From positions 1 through 64,000 of the forward strand of contig CAKSGG010000006.1 in assembly GCA_934454215.1 (NCBI GenBank): 64,000 nt of DNA, in the 5' to 3' direction. The notes under the pieces were generated by a model. It was not told the origin of the DNA, did not search any database, and worked only from the letters and a program-made list of their open reading frames with translations. This DNA is from an uncultured Clostridia bacterium. GTDB lineage: Bacteria; Bacillota; Clostridia; UBA1381. Positions 24,976 through 34,324 of the stretch are shown here, piece by piece; the first letter of the stretch is position 1; each line of letters begins with the position of its first letter. The position numbers and the translations under genes were made by a program.

Positions 24976-26265
24976 ATGGCAACATATTATATTGACGCAA
25001 GCTTAGGAAATAATAATAACAGCGGCCTCAGCGAGGAACAGGCTCTTTTGAGTGATGCTGATTTAAAGCTGAAGCCGGGAGATACGGTAAGATATAAAAG
25101 AGGAACGGTAATCAGGGATATAATGCACAACGTCAGCGGTACTGAGGGAAAGCCTATAACGTATGCGGCTTACGGAGAGGGTGAAAAACCTGTATTCTGC
25201 GGTTCGCAGGATTTATCAAACCCCGATTTGTGGGAAAAGACAGAGGATAATATCTGGGCTTGTAATGCAGATGACGAGATATGCAACTTTATATTTAACG
25301 GCGGAGAAAGTTGCGGCGCTCTGAAATGGAGTAAAAATGAGCTGTGCGAGCAAGGCGATTTCTTTGACGAGTGCTTCGGGTATAGGGTAAATGGTAAATG
25401 TATTCCCGAGGGACATAAAATATATATGTTTTCGCATGAAAATCCGGCTGCTGCATATAACAGCGTGGAGGCCGCATTTTTCGGGGAGCGTATAACGGCA
25501 AATAACGGAAACGATATGATTTTTGAAGATTTGAAATTCATGAATATAGGAGTTCATGTTATTGCGGGCGAATACAAGAGTAAAAACCTATTGGTGAAAA
25601 ATTGCATTTTTGAGCGTATAGGAGGCGGCGTCTGGGACGAAAAGAATAAAATCCGATACGGAAACTGCGTTGAGTTCTGGGACGTTGCCGAAAATATCGA
25701 AGTGACAGGCTGTGTATTCAATGACATATACGATTCGGCCGTTACGCATCAGGGCTTGGAAAAGTGTATTCCGGCAAAGAATATGAATTTTCATCATAAC
25801 CTGTTTATAAAATGCGGTATGGCTGCTTACGAACAGCGCGACAAAATGCCGCAGTCATCGAGATTTTGCGATAACATATGCGTTGATGCAGGCGAGGGCT
25901 TTTCAAAGCTCGGCGAGGAAATGCCGAGATTTTCCGAAATATGGCCGCAGCCTATGGGACACCATGTGTTCCTGTGGAGAATTAACGAGCCGTCGGAAAA
26001 CGGCAGTCTTGAAATAAAAAATAATATATTTTACAATGCGCCGTACGGAGCCGATATTTATTCGATTATATCAGCGGCTGCGGAAGAACAGGTTGACATA
26101 GACGGAAACATATATTATAATGAAAATAAAGACCTGCTGTGCCGTTGGGGAGGGCATAATTACAGTACATTTGATGAATATAAGGGTATTGATAAGGCAG
26201 GAAAATACGAAAAGACAGATATTGAAAAAGTAATAAATAAATATATTAAGGAGTGGAATTTATGA
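24976..26265 (+). CDS. Cytoplasmic right-handed beta-helix protein
   Basis: 429 residues that begin MATYYIDASLGNNNNSGLSE, the usual opening of a parallel beta-helix polysaccharide-active enzyme, but with no signal peptide. Asn-rich helix turns recur (NNGNDMIFEDLKF, NCIFERIGGG, NNIFYNAP). The DDSGAIY/DGGAIY motif of the two secreted helices is absent. The stop overlaps the ATG of the solute-binding protein gene (ATGA, 26262-26265), so it is translationally coupled to the importer. It probably acts on the imported oligosaccharide inside the cell, as a lyase or hydrolase. Family and reaction cannot be read from the sequence. Confidence 0.7.
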   Translation: MATYYIDASLGNNNNSGLSEEQALLSDADLKLKPGDTVRYKRGTVIRDIMHNVSGTEGKPITYAAYGEGEKPVFCGSQDLSNPDLWEKTEDNIWACNADDEICNFIFNGGESCGALKWSKNELCEQGDFFDECFGYRVNGKCIPEGHKIYMFSHENPAAAYNSVEAAFFGERITANNGNDMIFEDLKFMNIGVHVIAGEYKSKNLLVKNCIFERIGGGVWDEKNKIRYGNCVEFWDVAENIEVTGCVFNDIYDSAVTHQGLEKCIPAKNMNFHHNLFIKCGMAAYEQRDKMPQSSRFCDNICVDAGEGFSKLGEEMPRFSEIWPQPMGHHVFLWRINEPSENGSLEIKNNIFYNAPYGADIYSIISAAAEEQVDIDGNIYYNENKDLLCRWGGHNYSTFDEYKGIDKAGKYEKTDIEKVINKYIKEWNL

Positions 26266-27758
26266 AAAAGAGAATCATTACAAGTATTTTGGCGGCGTCA
26301 ATGCTGTCGGCGTCGGCGGTTGGACTTACGGGCTGCGGCAAGAGCACAAAAACGCTGAAATGGATTCAGCTGGGCGATAAGCAGCCGAATTTTGACGCAG
26401 TACTTGCAAAGGCAAACGAGATAATTGAGCCTGAGCTGGGAATGAAGCTTGAAGTGGAATTTATAGACACTGCCTCATTCAGTGAAAAGGCAAAGATGAA
26501 AATGGCGTCGGGCGAGCAGTTTGATGTAATATGGGCAGGGTATCTTAATGATTATCAGAATGCGGTGGCATTAGAGGGACTTGCGGATATAACAGACTAT
26601 CTTGACGATATTGAAATGGCTGACGGCACAAAAGCAAAAATGAGCGATGTTGTCGAAGAATATTTCCTTGACGCCGCAAAGGTAGACGGTAAAATTTACG
26701 GTGTTCCGAATATGCAGGTGGTTTCAAATCCGTTTACATACAGGCTGAATAAGGCAGTTGCGGAGGAATGCGGAATTGATACCGAGGGACTTGAGAAAAA
26801 TGCTGTGGAAATAAAGGATTTTGAAACGGCAAAGGCATATATGGATATGCTTACAGATGAATTTGCGAAGGCTCATGAAAAAAGACCCGACCTTTATACG
26901 ACTAATCCGAGTACCAATCCGGCATTTAAAAATGTGTATGAGGAAATAATCGGCGGCGTTGGCATAAGAAAGGACGGAAGCTCTTCGGAGGTTGTAAATA
27001 TCAAGGATACGGAAGAATTTAAGTACGGAGTGGATAAAACGAGAGAATGGTTTGAAAAGGGCTACATAAGAAGTGATATTGCAAGCAAGGGCAATGCGCT
27101 TACATCAGCCGATGAAGAAAATCAATACGTATTTGTTCAGACAACATGGAAACCGGGACAGGATGTTCAGGACGAGCAGGAATACGGAGCGCCGGTTGTG
27201 TATTCCAAATTTGAAAAACCGTATGTGTCAAGAACAAATCCGATTGCGACAATGCTTGCTGTGGGAATGAATTCAAAGCACGTAAAGGAAGCTGTTAAAT
27301 TTATATACATGATGAACTCAAACAAGGAATTGTATAACCTGTTCTGCTGGGGAATAGAGGGAACCGATTATACGAAAAATGCCGACGGAACGGTAACGGA
27401 AATAAAGGATTCGGGTTATGATAATGTCGGTGCGGACGCATGGAGATACGGAAATCAGTTTAATTCGTTTGTTGCCGAGGGTCAGAGCGCAGACGTATGG
27501 GAAGAAACAAAGGCGATGAATGATGCAGCTGTAAAATCACCGGCAATGGGATTTGTTCCGAAGACAGATTCTATCATGACAGAAATAGCAAATATTACAA
27601 ATGTAAATTCCGAATATAAAGCAAAAATGGAATTCGGTACAGCACCGAGAGAAGAATACTGGGACGAATATATGCAAAAGCTTAAAACTGCCGGAATCGA
27701 TAAGGTAAGAGATGAGATACAAAAGCAGTATGACGAATTTTTAAAGAACAAAAACTAA
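26262..27758 (+). CDS. Sugar ABC importer solute-binding lipoprotein (LplA/YtcQ type)
   Basis: About 498 residues. AAGGAG at 26248-26253 selects the ATG at 26262. Lipoprotein signal with lipobox LTGC near residue 25, so it is anchored to the outer face of the membrane. The body is a family-1 extracellular solute-binding protein (KMASGEQFDVIWAG; VPNMQVVSNPFTYRLNK; FVPKTDSIMTEIANI). Length and the following permease pair match the Bacillus YtcQ-YteP-YtcP (rhamnogalacturonan oligosaccharide) and LplABC systems. Those systems borrow the shared ATPase MsmX, and no ATPase gene is present here either. The ligand is probably an oligosaccharide made by the secreted enzymes of this locus. Confidence 0.88.
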   Translation: MKKRIITSILAASMLSASAVGLTGCGKSTKTLKWIQLGDKQPNFDAVLAKANEIIEPELGMKLEVEFIDTASFSEKAKMKMASGEQFDVIWAGYLNDYQNAVALEGLADITDYLDDIEMADGTKAKMSDVVEEYFLDAAKVDGKIYGVPNMQVVSNPFTYRLNKAVAEECGIDTEGLEKNAVEIKDFETAKAYMDMLTDEFAKAHEKRPDLYTTNPSTNPAFKNVYEEIIGGVGIRKDGSSSEVVNIKDTEEFKYGVDKTREWFEKGYIRSDIASKGNALTSADEENQYVFVQTTWKPGQDVQDEQEYGAPVVYSKFEKPYVSRTNPIATMLAVGMNSKHVKEAVKFIYMMNSNKELYNLFCWGIEGTDYTKNADGTVTEIKDSGYDNVGADAWRYGNQFNSFVAEGQSADVWEETKAMNDAAVKSPAMGFVPKTDSIMTEIANITNVNSEYKAKMEFGTAPREEYWDEYMQKLKTAGIDKVRDEIQKQYDEFLKNKN

Positions 27759-27818
27759 TCAATAAGCCGCAGCGGGGCGCAGTAACCCGCTTGCGGATAC
27801 AGAAAGGAGTTTCCGAGC

Positions 27819-28781
27819 ATGAAGCAGAGTACAGAGGGGATGCTTACGGCAAGAAAAAAACGGAAAAAACTGACAAAAAGCGAATGGCAGTTATATTCAC
27901 TTGCTTTGATACCGATACTGGTGGTATTTATATTCAGGTATTTGCCGATGGGCGGCATGATAATAGCTTTTAAGAATTATAAATTCAGCAGAGGAATATT
28001 GGGCAGCGAGTGGGTAGGCTTTTCAAACTTTGAATTTTTCTTTAAATCGAATGTGTTTGTGCAGCTTGTCAGAAATACGCTTGTTAATAATATATTATTT
28101 ATAGTATTCGGAACGATAGCGTCCCTGATAGTTGCGATATTGCTTTTTGAAGTAAAAAGACGAAGTGCGACAAAGGTATTCCAGACCTTGCTGATAACGC
28201 CGTACTTTATGTCATGGGTAATAGTGGCATATATGGTATATGCGATACTGAATTCAAGCTACGGATATTTAAATCAGTTTTTGAATCTGCTCGGACTGCA
28301 AGGTCCTGATTGGTACTCAAAGCCGGGGGCGTGGCCGGCAATACTTACGATAACGTATGTATGGAAAAATGTAGGAATAGATTCGGTTGTGTATTATGCG
28401 GCTCTTATGGGACTTGATACGAGCTTGTTTGAAGCAGCCGAGGTGGACGGAGCAAATAAATTCGAGAGAACTCTGCATATAGTTCTGCCAAGTCTTTTAT
28501 CGTTAATATCAATATTGACAATACTGAAAATAGGAAATATATTCCGTGCCGATTTTGGACTGTTCTACACCGTAACACAGGACGGGGCGAGCGGAAATCT
28601 GTATGAAACCACAAACGTAATAGATACATATATTTTCCGAACCTTCAGAGAAAATTCAACGGGAAATTCCTACGGACTTATGACAGCCGTCGGGCTTCTG
28701 CAATCTGTAGTCGGAATGATAACGGTGCTTCTTACAAACTGGGGAGCAAAGAAAATAGATCCTGATATAGCGCTGTTCTAA
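27819..28781 (+). CDS. Sugar ABC importer permease (LplB/YteP type)
   Basis: 320 residues with about six membrane spans and a basic cytoplasmic N terminus rich in Arg/Lys. It contains the permease EAA-type loop (EAAEVDGANKFERTLHIVLPSL). AAGGAG lies about ten bases before the ATG. It follows the solute-binding protein by 60 bp and precedes the second permease by 15 bp. It forms half of the membrane channel of the importer; a shared MsmX-like ATPase is assumed. Confidence 0.92.
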   Translation: MKQSTEGMLTARKKRKKLTKSEWQLYSLALIPILVVFIFRYLPMGGMIIAFKNYKFSRGILGSEWVGFSNFEFFFKSNVFVQLVRNTLVNNILFIVFGTIASLIVAILLFEVKRRSATKVFQTLLITPYFMSWVIVAYMVYAILNSSYGYLNQFLNLLGLQGPDWYSKPGAWPAILTITYVWKNVGIDSVVYYAALMGLDTSLFEAAEVDGANKFERTLHIVLPSLLSLISILTILKIGNIFRADFGLFYTVTQDGASGNLYETTNVIDTYIFRTFRENSTGNSYGLMTAVGLLQSVVGMITVLLTNWGAKKIDPDIALF

Positions 28782-28796
28782 AAGGAGTGAAGAGTA

Positions 28797-29675
28797 ATGC
28801 GAAAAAGAAACGTAATTTTACAAGCGGTATTATATTTGATATTTATAATATTGTGTGCTATGATAATCTTTCCCTTTTGGCTGCTGGTGAGTGCATCGTT
28901 ATCCGATTCGGGTGTGTTAGCGACAAAGGGCTATCAGGTGTGGCCTAACCCTATAGATTTTTCTGCATATGAATATGTGTTTAAAAATCCTCAGCAGATA
29001 TTGAGAGCATACGGAGTAACCGCGGTATATTCAATAGCAACAATGGTACTGGGAGTATTGCTTATGGCAATGGTGGCATATACATTGTCAAGACCAAAGC
29101 TCAGAGGAAGAAAAGCGATTAATTTTTACTTGTATTTTACTATGCTGTTCGGAGGAGGGCTTGTGCCGACGTACATAGTAATAGCAAAGTTTTTACATTT
29201 GAATAATACTATATGGGTGTATATACTGCCTATGCTTATAAATCCGTGGTATGTGTTTATGATAAGAACATTTTTCAGCGGAATACCCGAGGAAATAATA
29301 GAATCGGCTACGATAGACGGCGCATCGGAATACAGAATATTTTTCAGAATGATAATGCCGCTGTCAAAGCCTGTGCTTGCAACTGTGGCTCTGTTTACGT
29401 TTTTGACAGGGTGGAACGACTGGAATACCGCACTTATATACATAACGGACGACAGATTGTACAGCTTGCAGTATTTATTGCAGGCAATAATGGAGAATAT
29501 AAATCAGATAAAACAAAATCAGATGGCGGCAAGTATGTCGGGAATGAAGGATATACCTACGGAAACAGTGAGAATGGCTATGGCAATAGTTGTTGCCGGT
29601 CCTGCATTGTTCGTGTTCCCGTTCTTTCAGAAATATTTTGTAAAGGGTCTGACGGTAGGTTCTGTTAAAGGCTGA
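28797..29675 (+). CDS. Sugar ABC importer permease (YtcP/YcjP type)
   Basis: 292 residues, about six spans. The conserved EAA loop is seen as ESATIDGASEYRIFFRMIMPLSKP, and the C terminus FVKGLTVGSVKG is typical of the YtcP/LplC subgroup. It has its own AAGGAG site. It pairs with the upstream permease and lipoprotein. A hairpin terminator follows, so the importer operon ends here, though the downstream phosphoesterases could also receive read-through. Confidence 0.92.
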   Translation: MRKRNVILQAVLYLIFIILCAMIIFPFWLLVSASLSDSGVLATKGYQVWPNPIDFSAYEYVFKNPQQILRAYGVTAVYSIATMVLGVLLMAMVAYTLSRPKLRGRKAINFYLYFTMLFGGGLVPTYIVIAKFLHLNNTIWVYILPMLINPWYVFMIRTFFSGIPEEIIESATIDGASEYRIFFRMIMPLSKPVLATVALFTFLTGWNDWNTALIYITDDRLYSLQYLLQAIMENINQIKQNQMAASMSGMKDIPTETVRMAMAIVVAGPALFVFPFFQKYFVKGLTVGSVKG

Positions 29676-29684
29676 TAATTAACG

Positions 29685-29718
29685 AAAAGCTTCGTCTTGT
29701 TTGCGGGACGGGGCTTTT
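29685..29718 (+). terminator. Terminator-like hairpin after the importer operon
   Basis: AAAAGCTTCGTC pairs with GGACGGGGCTTTT (two G-T pairs) around a short loop. The stem itself ends in TTTT, but the T-run after it is short, so termination may be partial. Confidence 0.65.
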
Positions 29719-29752
29719 GCTGTAAAAAGTAAATTCGGAAGGGGTACGGTCA

Positions 29753-30673
29753 ATGAAAGATTATTATAAAGACGAGATAAGCGATACTGTTGAAAAATTT
29801 AAAAATGATAAAAATAATTTTATTTTTGCGGTGATTGCCGATACGCATTTGGATAATTCGCTTGATGACACGCTGGAGAATATAAAATGCGTCGATGAAC
29901 AGGTGAACTTTCGGTTTTTGGCTCACTTGGGCGATGTAATCAACGGAGGTCTTTCAAGAGAATATGCGGATATGGTCTTGAATGAGCAATTTGGTAAATT
30001 CAGAAGGTCGGTTAAATCAAAAAAATTTTATATAGCGCAAGGCAATCATGACGGATATTGCGATGTTGCAAATGAAAAGGACTGCATTTCAACGGACGGA
30101 TTTTGGCATAAGGAAACAAGCTTTTTGGATAATAACGATAATCTTGTACGGCACTCGGACAATCCGTATTATTATGTCGATTTCCCTGACGAAAGGATTC
30201 GTTTGGTATTTATATGCTCGTTTGAATCGGGAGCGGAAAATACAAGAAAGGGTATTGGCAAAAATCAGAAAGAATGGCTCAAAAACGATGCCTTATTGGT
30301 CGGCAGTGATTGGAGCGTTATGTTTTTCTCTCATGATGTGCCGCTGGAATTCGGTGATTTCGGTGACAGGGACGTATTTGATTTGGTTGTTGACGCAAGA
30401 GAAAAGTACGGTTTTTCAATTCCTGCGTGGTTCATCGGTCACTTCCACGGCGACCTTGTAATGAATGAGGAAAATGTGAACTTTGTATTTGTTGCAAGTG
30501 AAACCGCATACGTTCCGCAGCTTTGGACTATGCCCCGTAACGGATATTATCCCGAACGCGAGCTTGATACGGTGACCGAGGATTTGTGGGACGCAGTATC
30601 GCTTAACAAGAGCGAGCGCAGGCTTGATTTAATAAGATTCGGTGCAGGTACGGACAGAACAGTGAAATATTAA
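29753..30673 (+). CDS. Metallophosphoesterase
   Basis: 306 residues, no signal peptide, therefore cytoplasmic. The calcineurin-like metal-binding motifs are complete: D30-x-H32 (ADTHLD), G60-D61 (LGDVING), G97-N-H-D100 (QGNHDG), H194 (SHDVP) and G229-H-F-H232 (GHFHGD). These bind two metals and hydrolyse a phosphomonoester or diester. An AAGGGG ribosome site precedes the ATG. It stands 12 bp before a diverged paralogue. Such enzymes are often found in carbohydrate loci of Clostridia, but the substrate here is unknown. Confidence 0.88.
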   Translation: MKDYYKDEISDTVEKFKNDKNNFIFAVIADTHLDNSLDDTLENIKCVDEQVNFRFLAHLGDVINGGLSREYADMVLNEQFGKFRRSVKSKKFYIAQGNHDGYCDVANEKDCISTDGFWHKETSFLDNNDNLVRHSDNPYYYVDFPDERIRLVFICSFESGAENTRKGIGKNQKEWLKNDALLVGSDWSVMFFSHDVPLEFGDFGDRDVFDLVVDAREKYGFSIPAWFIGHFHGDLVMNEENVNFVFVASETAYVPQLWTMPRNGYYPERELDTVTEDLWDAVSLNKSERRLDLIRFGAGTDRTVKY

Positions 30674-30685
30674 GGAGATTGCCAT

Positions 30686-31663
30686 ATGGAAAAATATTTT
30701 GTTGAAGAAGTTAATAAAACCGTAAAAGATATAAAAAATAATTTCAGCGAGGGCGATATTTGTTTTGCCATGCTTACGGATTCGCATTTGTCGGATTCTG
30801 GCGTGATAACGAGAGAAAATATAAGCGCCGTTGATAAAAGCATAAATTTTGATTTTATCGTTCATATGGGCGGCATTATAAACGGAAATAATCCTAAAAA
30901 TGTTTCAACGCACATATTAAGCAGTGAAATAGAAAAATATAAAAACAGCATAGCGGCAAAAAAGATTTTTGTTATCCCGGGGGAGAAAGACGGATACAGA
31001 AATGAACGCTTTACAGGTCAGCTTGCACTTAATATTATGACCGATGAGCTGTGGTATAGGAAAATGTCTTATCTTGACGGATACGAAAATATTTCAAGAG
31101 TTAAAAATAAGCCGTATTATTACGTTGACTGCCCCGATAAGAAGATAAGATTTATTTTTCTGTCGTCATATATTACGCAGATAGATGAAAAGCACGGATT
31201 ATTTGAAAAATACAGGAGCTTTGGGGTTGAACAGCTTGCGTGGCTCAAAGAGTCGGCGCTTGATTTGAATAAAGGTTATTCGGCGGTTATATTCTCAAAT
31301 GCAATCCCGAAATCAAGATATGAAACAGGGGAAGACCCTTATATATACAACGGGTATTCCACCGAACAGACATTAGCGATTATACAGCAGGCAAAGGCGA
31401 GAGGAATTAATATCTGCTGTTGGTTTGCGGGGTATTATAATTGCGATGACGAATCGGTAGTCGGCGGTGTGAATTTTGCGGTTATCGGCTCTCAGCTCCC
31501 GAGTACAAAAGCTTATTCCAAGTATAACAATGTCCGAATACACACCGACAGAACAAGCGGTATAAATTCTGATTTGTGGGATGCGGTTTTGATAAAACAG
31601 AATGAAAGACGTGTATATATTTATCGGTTCGGTGCCGGTGAGGACAGGGTGATAGAGTATTGA
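30686..31663 (+). CDS. Degenerate metallophosphoesterase paralogue (probable pseudoenzyme)
   Basis: 325 residues, clearly a tandem duplicate of the upstream gene (shared PYYYVD-x-PD, DLWDAV, RFGAGEDR and QNERR/KSERR motifs). Only the first metal motif remains (D32-S-H34). GD has become G62-G63, GNHD has become G99-E-K-D102, the SHD histidine is N205, and GHFH has become G249-Y-Y-N252. The reading frame is intact, an AAGGAG ribosome site precedes the start, and the fold-forming residues are kept, which argues against simple decay. It may be a regulatory or binding partner of the active paralogue. No phosphatase activity is expected. Confidence 0.85.
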   Translation: MEKYFVEEVNKTVKDIKNNFSEGDICFAMLTDSHLSDSGVITRENISAVDKSINFDFIVHMGGIINGNNPKNVSTHILSSEIEKYKNSIAAKKIFVIPGEKDGYRNERFTGQLALNIMTDELWYRKMSYLDGYENISRVKNKPYYYVDCPDKKIRFIFLSSYITQIDEKHGLFEKYRSFGVEQLAWLKESALDLNKGYSAVIFSNAIPKSRYETGEDPYIYNGYSTEQTLAIIQQAKARGINICCWFAGYYNCDDESVVGGVNFAVIGSQLPSTKAYSKYNNVRIHTDRTSGINSDLWDAVLIKQNERRVYIYRFGAGEDRVIEY

Positions 31664-31688
31664 TGAGAGATTTATGTCCGAAAAACAC

Positions 31689-31717
31689 TTGACAATATCC
31701 CGATACAATAGTATAAT
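31689..31717 (+). promoter_or_regulatory. Sigma-A promoter of aconitase
   Basis: TTGACA, a 17-bp spacer and TATAAT: a perfect consensus promoter, 26 bp after the previous stop and about 40 bp before the ATG. Confidence 0.92.
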
Positions 31718-31757
31718 TATAAGTATATTACGAATTAATCGGAAAGGGTTGATACCA

Positions 31758-33689
31758 ATGGGAATGACATTAACTGAAAAAATCCTGTCGGCGCACCTTG
31801 TTGAGGGCGAAATGGTAAAGGGTTCGGAAATAGGAATCCGAATTGACCAGACGCTTACGCAGGACGCTACGGGAACAATGGCTTATCTTGAATTTGAGGC
31901 TATGGGAGTGCCGAGAGTAAAAACGGAACGCTCGGTAGCATACATTGACCATAACACGCTGCAAAGCGGATTTGAAAATGCGGACGACCACAGATTTATC
32001 GGCAGTGTCTGCAAAAAGCACGGAATATATTTTTCGCGCCCCGGAAACGGTATCTGTCATCAGGTACATCTTGAACGTTTCGGAATCCCCGGCAAAACGC
32101 TAATCGGTTCTGATTCACATACGCCGACGGGCGGCGGAATCGGCATGATTGCCATAGGTGCGGGCGGTATGGACGTTGCCGTTGCGATGGGCGGCGGAAC
32201 ATATTATATTACCTGTCCCAAGGTTGTAAAGGTAAATCTTACGGGCAAATTACAGCCGTGGGTTGCCGCAAAGGACGTTATACTTGAAGTTTTAAAGCGT
32301 CTTTCGGTTAAAGGCGGCGTCGGCAAGGTTATAGAATACTGCGGCGAGGGCGTAAAAACTCTTTCCGTTCCCGAACGTGCCACAATCACGAACATGGGCG
32401 CAGAGCTTGGCGCAACTACATCGATATTCCCGTCTGACGAGGTTACATTAACATTCTTAAAGGCTCAGGGCAGAGAGGACGTATGGCAGCCGCTATCGGC
32501 TGATGCGGACGCAGAATATGATGAGGTTGTCGACATTAATCTGAGTGAGCTTGTTCCGCTTGCGGCTTGTCCTCATTCTCCTGACAACGTAAAATCATGT
32601 GCGGAAATCGGCGAAATGAAAATAGACCAAGTATGTATTGGCTCATGCACAAACTCGTCATTGCTTGATATGCTTAAGGTTGCATATATATTAAAGGGAA
32701 AGACGGTTCACCCCGACGTATCTCTTGCGATAGCGCCCGGCTCAAAGCAGGTTTTGAATATGCTTGCCGAAAACGGTGCGCTTGCAACGATGATTGACGC
32801 CGGTGCAAGAATTTTGGAAAGCGCCTGCGGTCCGTGTATCGGAATGGGTCAGTCGCCTAATTCAAAGGGAATTTCTTTGAGAACGTTTAACAGAAACTTT
32901 GAGGGACGCTCCGGCACAAAGGACGGTCAGATTTATCTTGTATCGCCCGAAATGGCGGCGGCGTCGGCAATAACGGGTGTGCTGACAGACCCGAGAACTC
33001 TCGGCGATATGCCCGAATTTAAGCTGCCCGAAAGATTTACAATTAACGATAACATGATAGTTGAGCCTGCTGCGGCAGAGGATATGGACAGCGTTGAGGT
33101 ACTAAGAGGACCGAACATTAAGCCGTTCCCCGTTTCGGAGCCTATGGCAAAGGATATTGATGCAAAATGCTCGCTTAAGGTCGGCGACAATATTACAACA
33201 GACCACATTATGCCCGCAGGTGCGAAGATACTTCCGCTGCGTTCAAATATTCCTAAAATTTCACAGTTCTGTTTTGCGGTATGCGATGAAAGTTTCCACG
33301 ACAGAGCGCTTGCAATGGGCAAGAGTGTGATTATCGGCGGCTCGAATTACGGACAGGGCTCGTCAAGAGAACACGCCGCACTTGCTCCGCTGTATTTGGG
33401 CGTTAAGGCTGTTATCGTAAAGAGCTTTGCAAGAATACACATGGCTAATCTTATAAATGCGGGTATTGTTCCGCTGACGTTCGAGAACGAGGCTGACTAT
33501 GACAGAATCGACCAAGAGGACGAAATCAGAATTGAGAACATCGCAGAACAGATTAAGGCAGGCAGTGTAATAAAGTGTACGAATGTTACAAAAGGATTTG
33601 ATTTTAACGTAATCGGAGACTTTTCGCAAAGACAAAAGGATATGCTTTATGCTGGAGGCTTGCTGAATTATACAAAACAAAACGCATAA
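31758..33689 (+). CDS. Aconitate hydratase
   Basis: About 643 residues. The ATG at 31758 follows GGAAAGGG; an open frame upstream lacks a ribosome site and overlaps the promoter. Catalyses citrate-isocitrate isomerisation in the cytoplasm. The [4Fe-4S] cluster cysteines are visible in GSCTNSS and in ESACGPCIGMG. Substrate-binding motifs DSHTPTGGG and GSNYGQGSSREHAAL (C-terminal swivelling domain) are also present. The length and single-chain layout fit the bacterial/archaeal type of putative aconitase common in Clostridia. It stands alone, with its own promoter and terminator. Confidence 0.93.
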   Translation: MGMTLTEKILSAHLVEGEMVKGSEIGIRIDQTLTQDATGTMAYLEFEAMGVPRVKTERSVAYIDHNTLQSGFENADDHRFIGSVCKKHGIYFSRPGNGICHQVHLERFGIPGKTLIGSDSHTPTGGGIGMIAIGAGGMDVAVAMGGGTYYITCPKVVKVNLTGKLQPWVAAKDVILEVLKRLSVKGGVGKVIEYCGEGVKTLSVPERATITNMGAELGATTSIFPSDEVTLTFLKAQGREDVWQPLSADADAEYDEVVDINLSELVPLAACPHSPDNVKSCAEIGEMKIDQVCIGSCTNSSLLDMLKVAYILKGKTVHPDVSLAIAPGSKQVLNMLAENGALATMIDAGARILESACGPCIGMGQSPNSKGISLRTFNRNFEGRSGTKDGQIYLVSPEMAAASAITGVLTDPRTLGDMPEFKLPERFTINDNMIVEPAAAEDMDSVEVLRGPNIKPFPVSEPMAKDIDAKCSLKVGDNITTDHIMPAGAKILPLRSNIPKISQFCFAVCDESFHDRALAMGKSVIIGGSNYGQGSSREHAALAPLYLGVKAVIVKSFARIHMANLINAGIVPLTFENEADYDRIDQEDEIRIENIAEQIKAGSVIKCTNVTKGFDFNVIGDFSQRQKDMLYAGGLLNYTKQNA

Positions 33690-33699
33690 AATTATAAAA

Positions 33700-33732
33700 G
33701 GGCTGCTGCGCTTAATGCGGCAGTCCGTTTTT
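33700..33732 (+). terminator. Terminator after aconitase
   Basis: GGGCTGCTGC pairs with GCGGCAGTCC (two G-T pairs) around GCTTAAT, followed by GTTTTT. The stem core resembles hairpins at 48145 and 61379. Confidence 0.88.
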
Positions 33733-33752
33733 AGATAATGGAGGATATTATA

Positions 33753-34220
33753 ATGAATATACGCCGTGCAAAAGAATCGGATATAAATGCTGTTGACAAA
33801 CTGCTTTATGAGGTTCATAAGGTTCACAGCGATGTGCGCCCGGATTTGTTTAAAGCAGGTTCAAAAAAATATACGGACGGTGAACTGGGGCAAATTCTTT
33901 CGGACGACGGCAGACCCGTGTTCGTTGCCGAAAAGGACGGAAATGTGCTGGGTTATATTTTCTGTGTACATCAGCAGTACATCGGTAATAACTCATTAAC
34001 GGATATAAAAACTCTTTATATAGACGATTTGTGCGTCGATAAGAATGCCCGAGGCATGAATATCGGGCGCTCGCTGTATAATTATGCCGTGGATTATGCA
34101 AGAGAAAACGGATTTTATAATGTTACGCTTAACGTATGGGCGGATAATATCAATGCTGTGAAATTCTATGAAAAGCTTGGGCTGAAAATTCAAAAGATAG
34201 GTATGGAGAAAATACTGTAA
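33753..34220 (+). CDS. GNAT-family N-acetyltransferase
   Basis: 155 residues. GGAGG before 33753 fixes the start; an ATG 15 bases upstream overlaps that site. The acetyl-CoA-binding signature is seen as LCVDKNARGMNIGRSLYNYA, followed by a motif typical of the C-terminal GNAT part (GFYNVTLNVWADNINAVKFYEKLG). It transfers acetyl to an amine; the substrate is unknown. It stands alone between two terminator-like hairpins. Confidence 0.9.
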   Translation: MNIRRAKESDINAVDKLLYEVHKVHSDVRPDLFKAGSKKYTDGELGQILSDDGRPVFVAEKDGNVLGYIFCVHQQYIGNNSLTDIKTLYIDDLCVDKNARGMNIGRSLYNYAVDYARENGFYNVTLNVWADNINAVKFYEKLGLKIQKIGMEKIL

Positions 34221-34282
34221 AGTTTTTTCATAATGCGCAGAACAGGAGCTTTAATCAATGCAAATTTTGTTGTTTTAGGCTA

Positions 34283-34311
34283 TTGAAGGCTGTATGAAAA
34301 TTTGGTATAAT
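34283..34311 (+). promoter_or_regulatory. Sigma-A promoter of the DUF2798 gene
   Basis: TTGAAG, a 17-bp spacer and TATAAT. It leaves a leader of about 80 bases that contains a hairpin. Confidence 0.8.
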
Positions 34312-34324
34312 ATAATTGACATTA

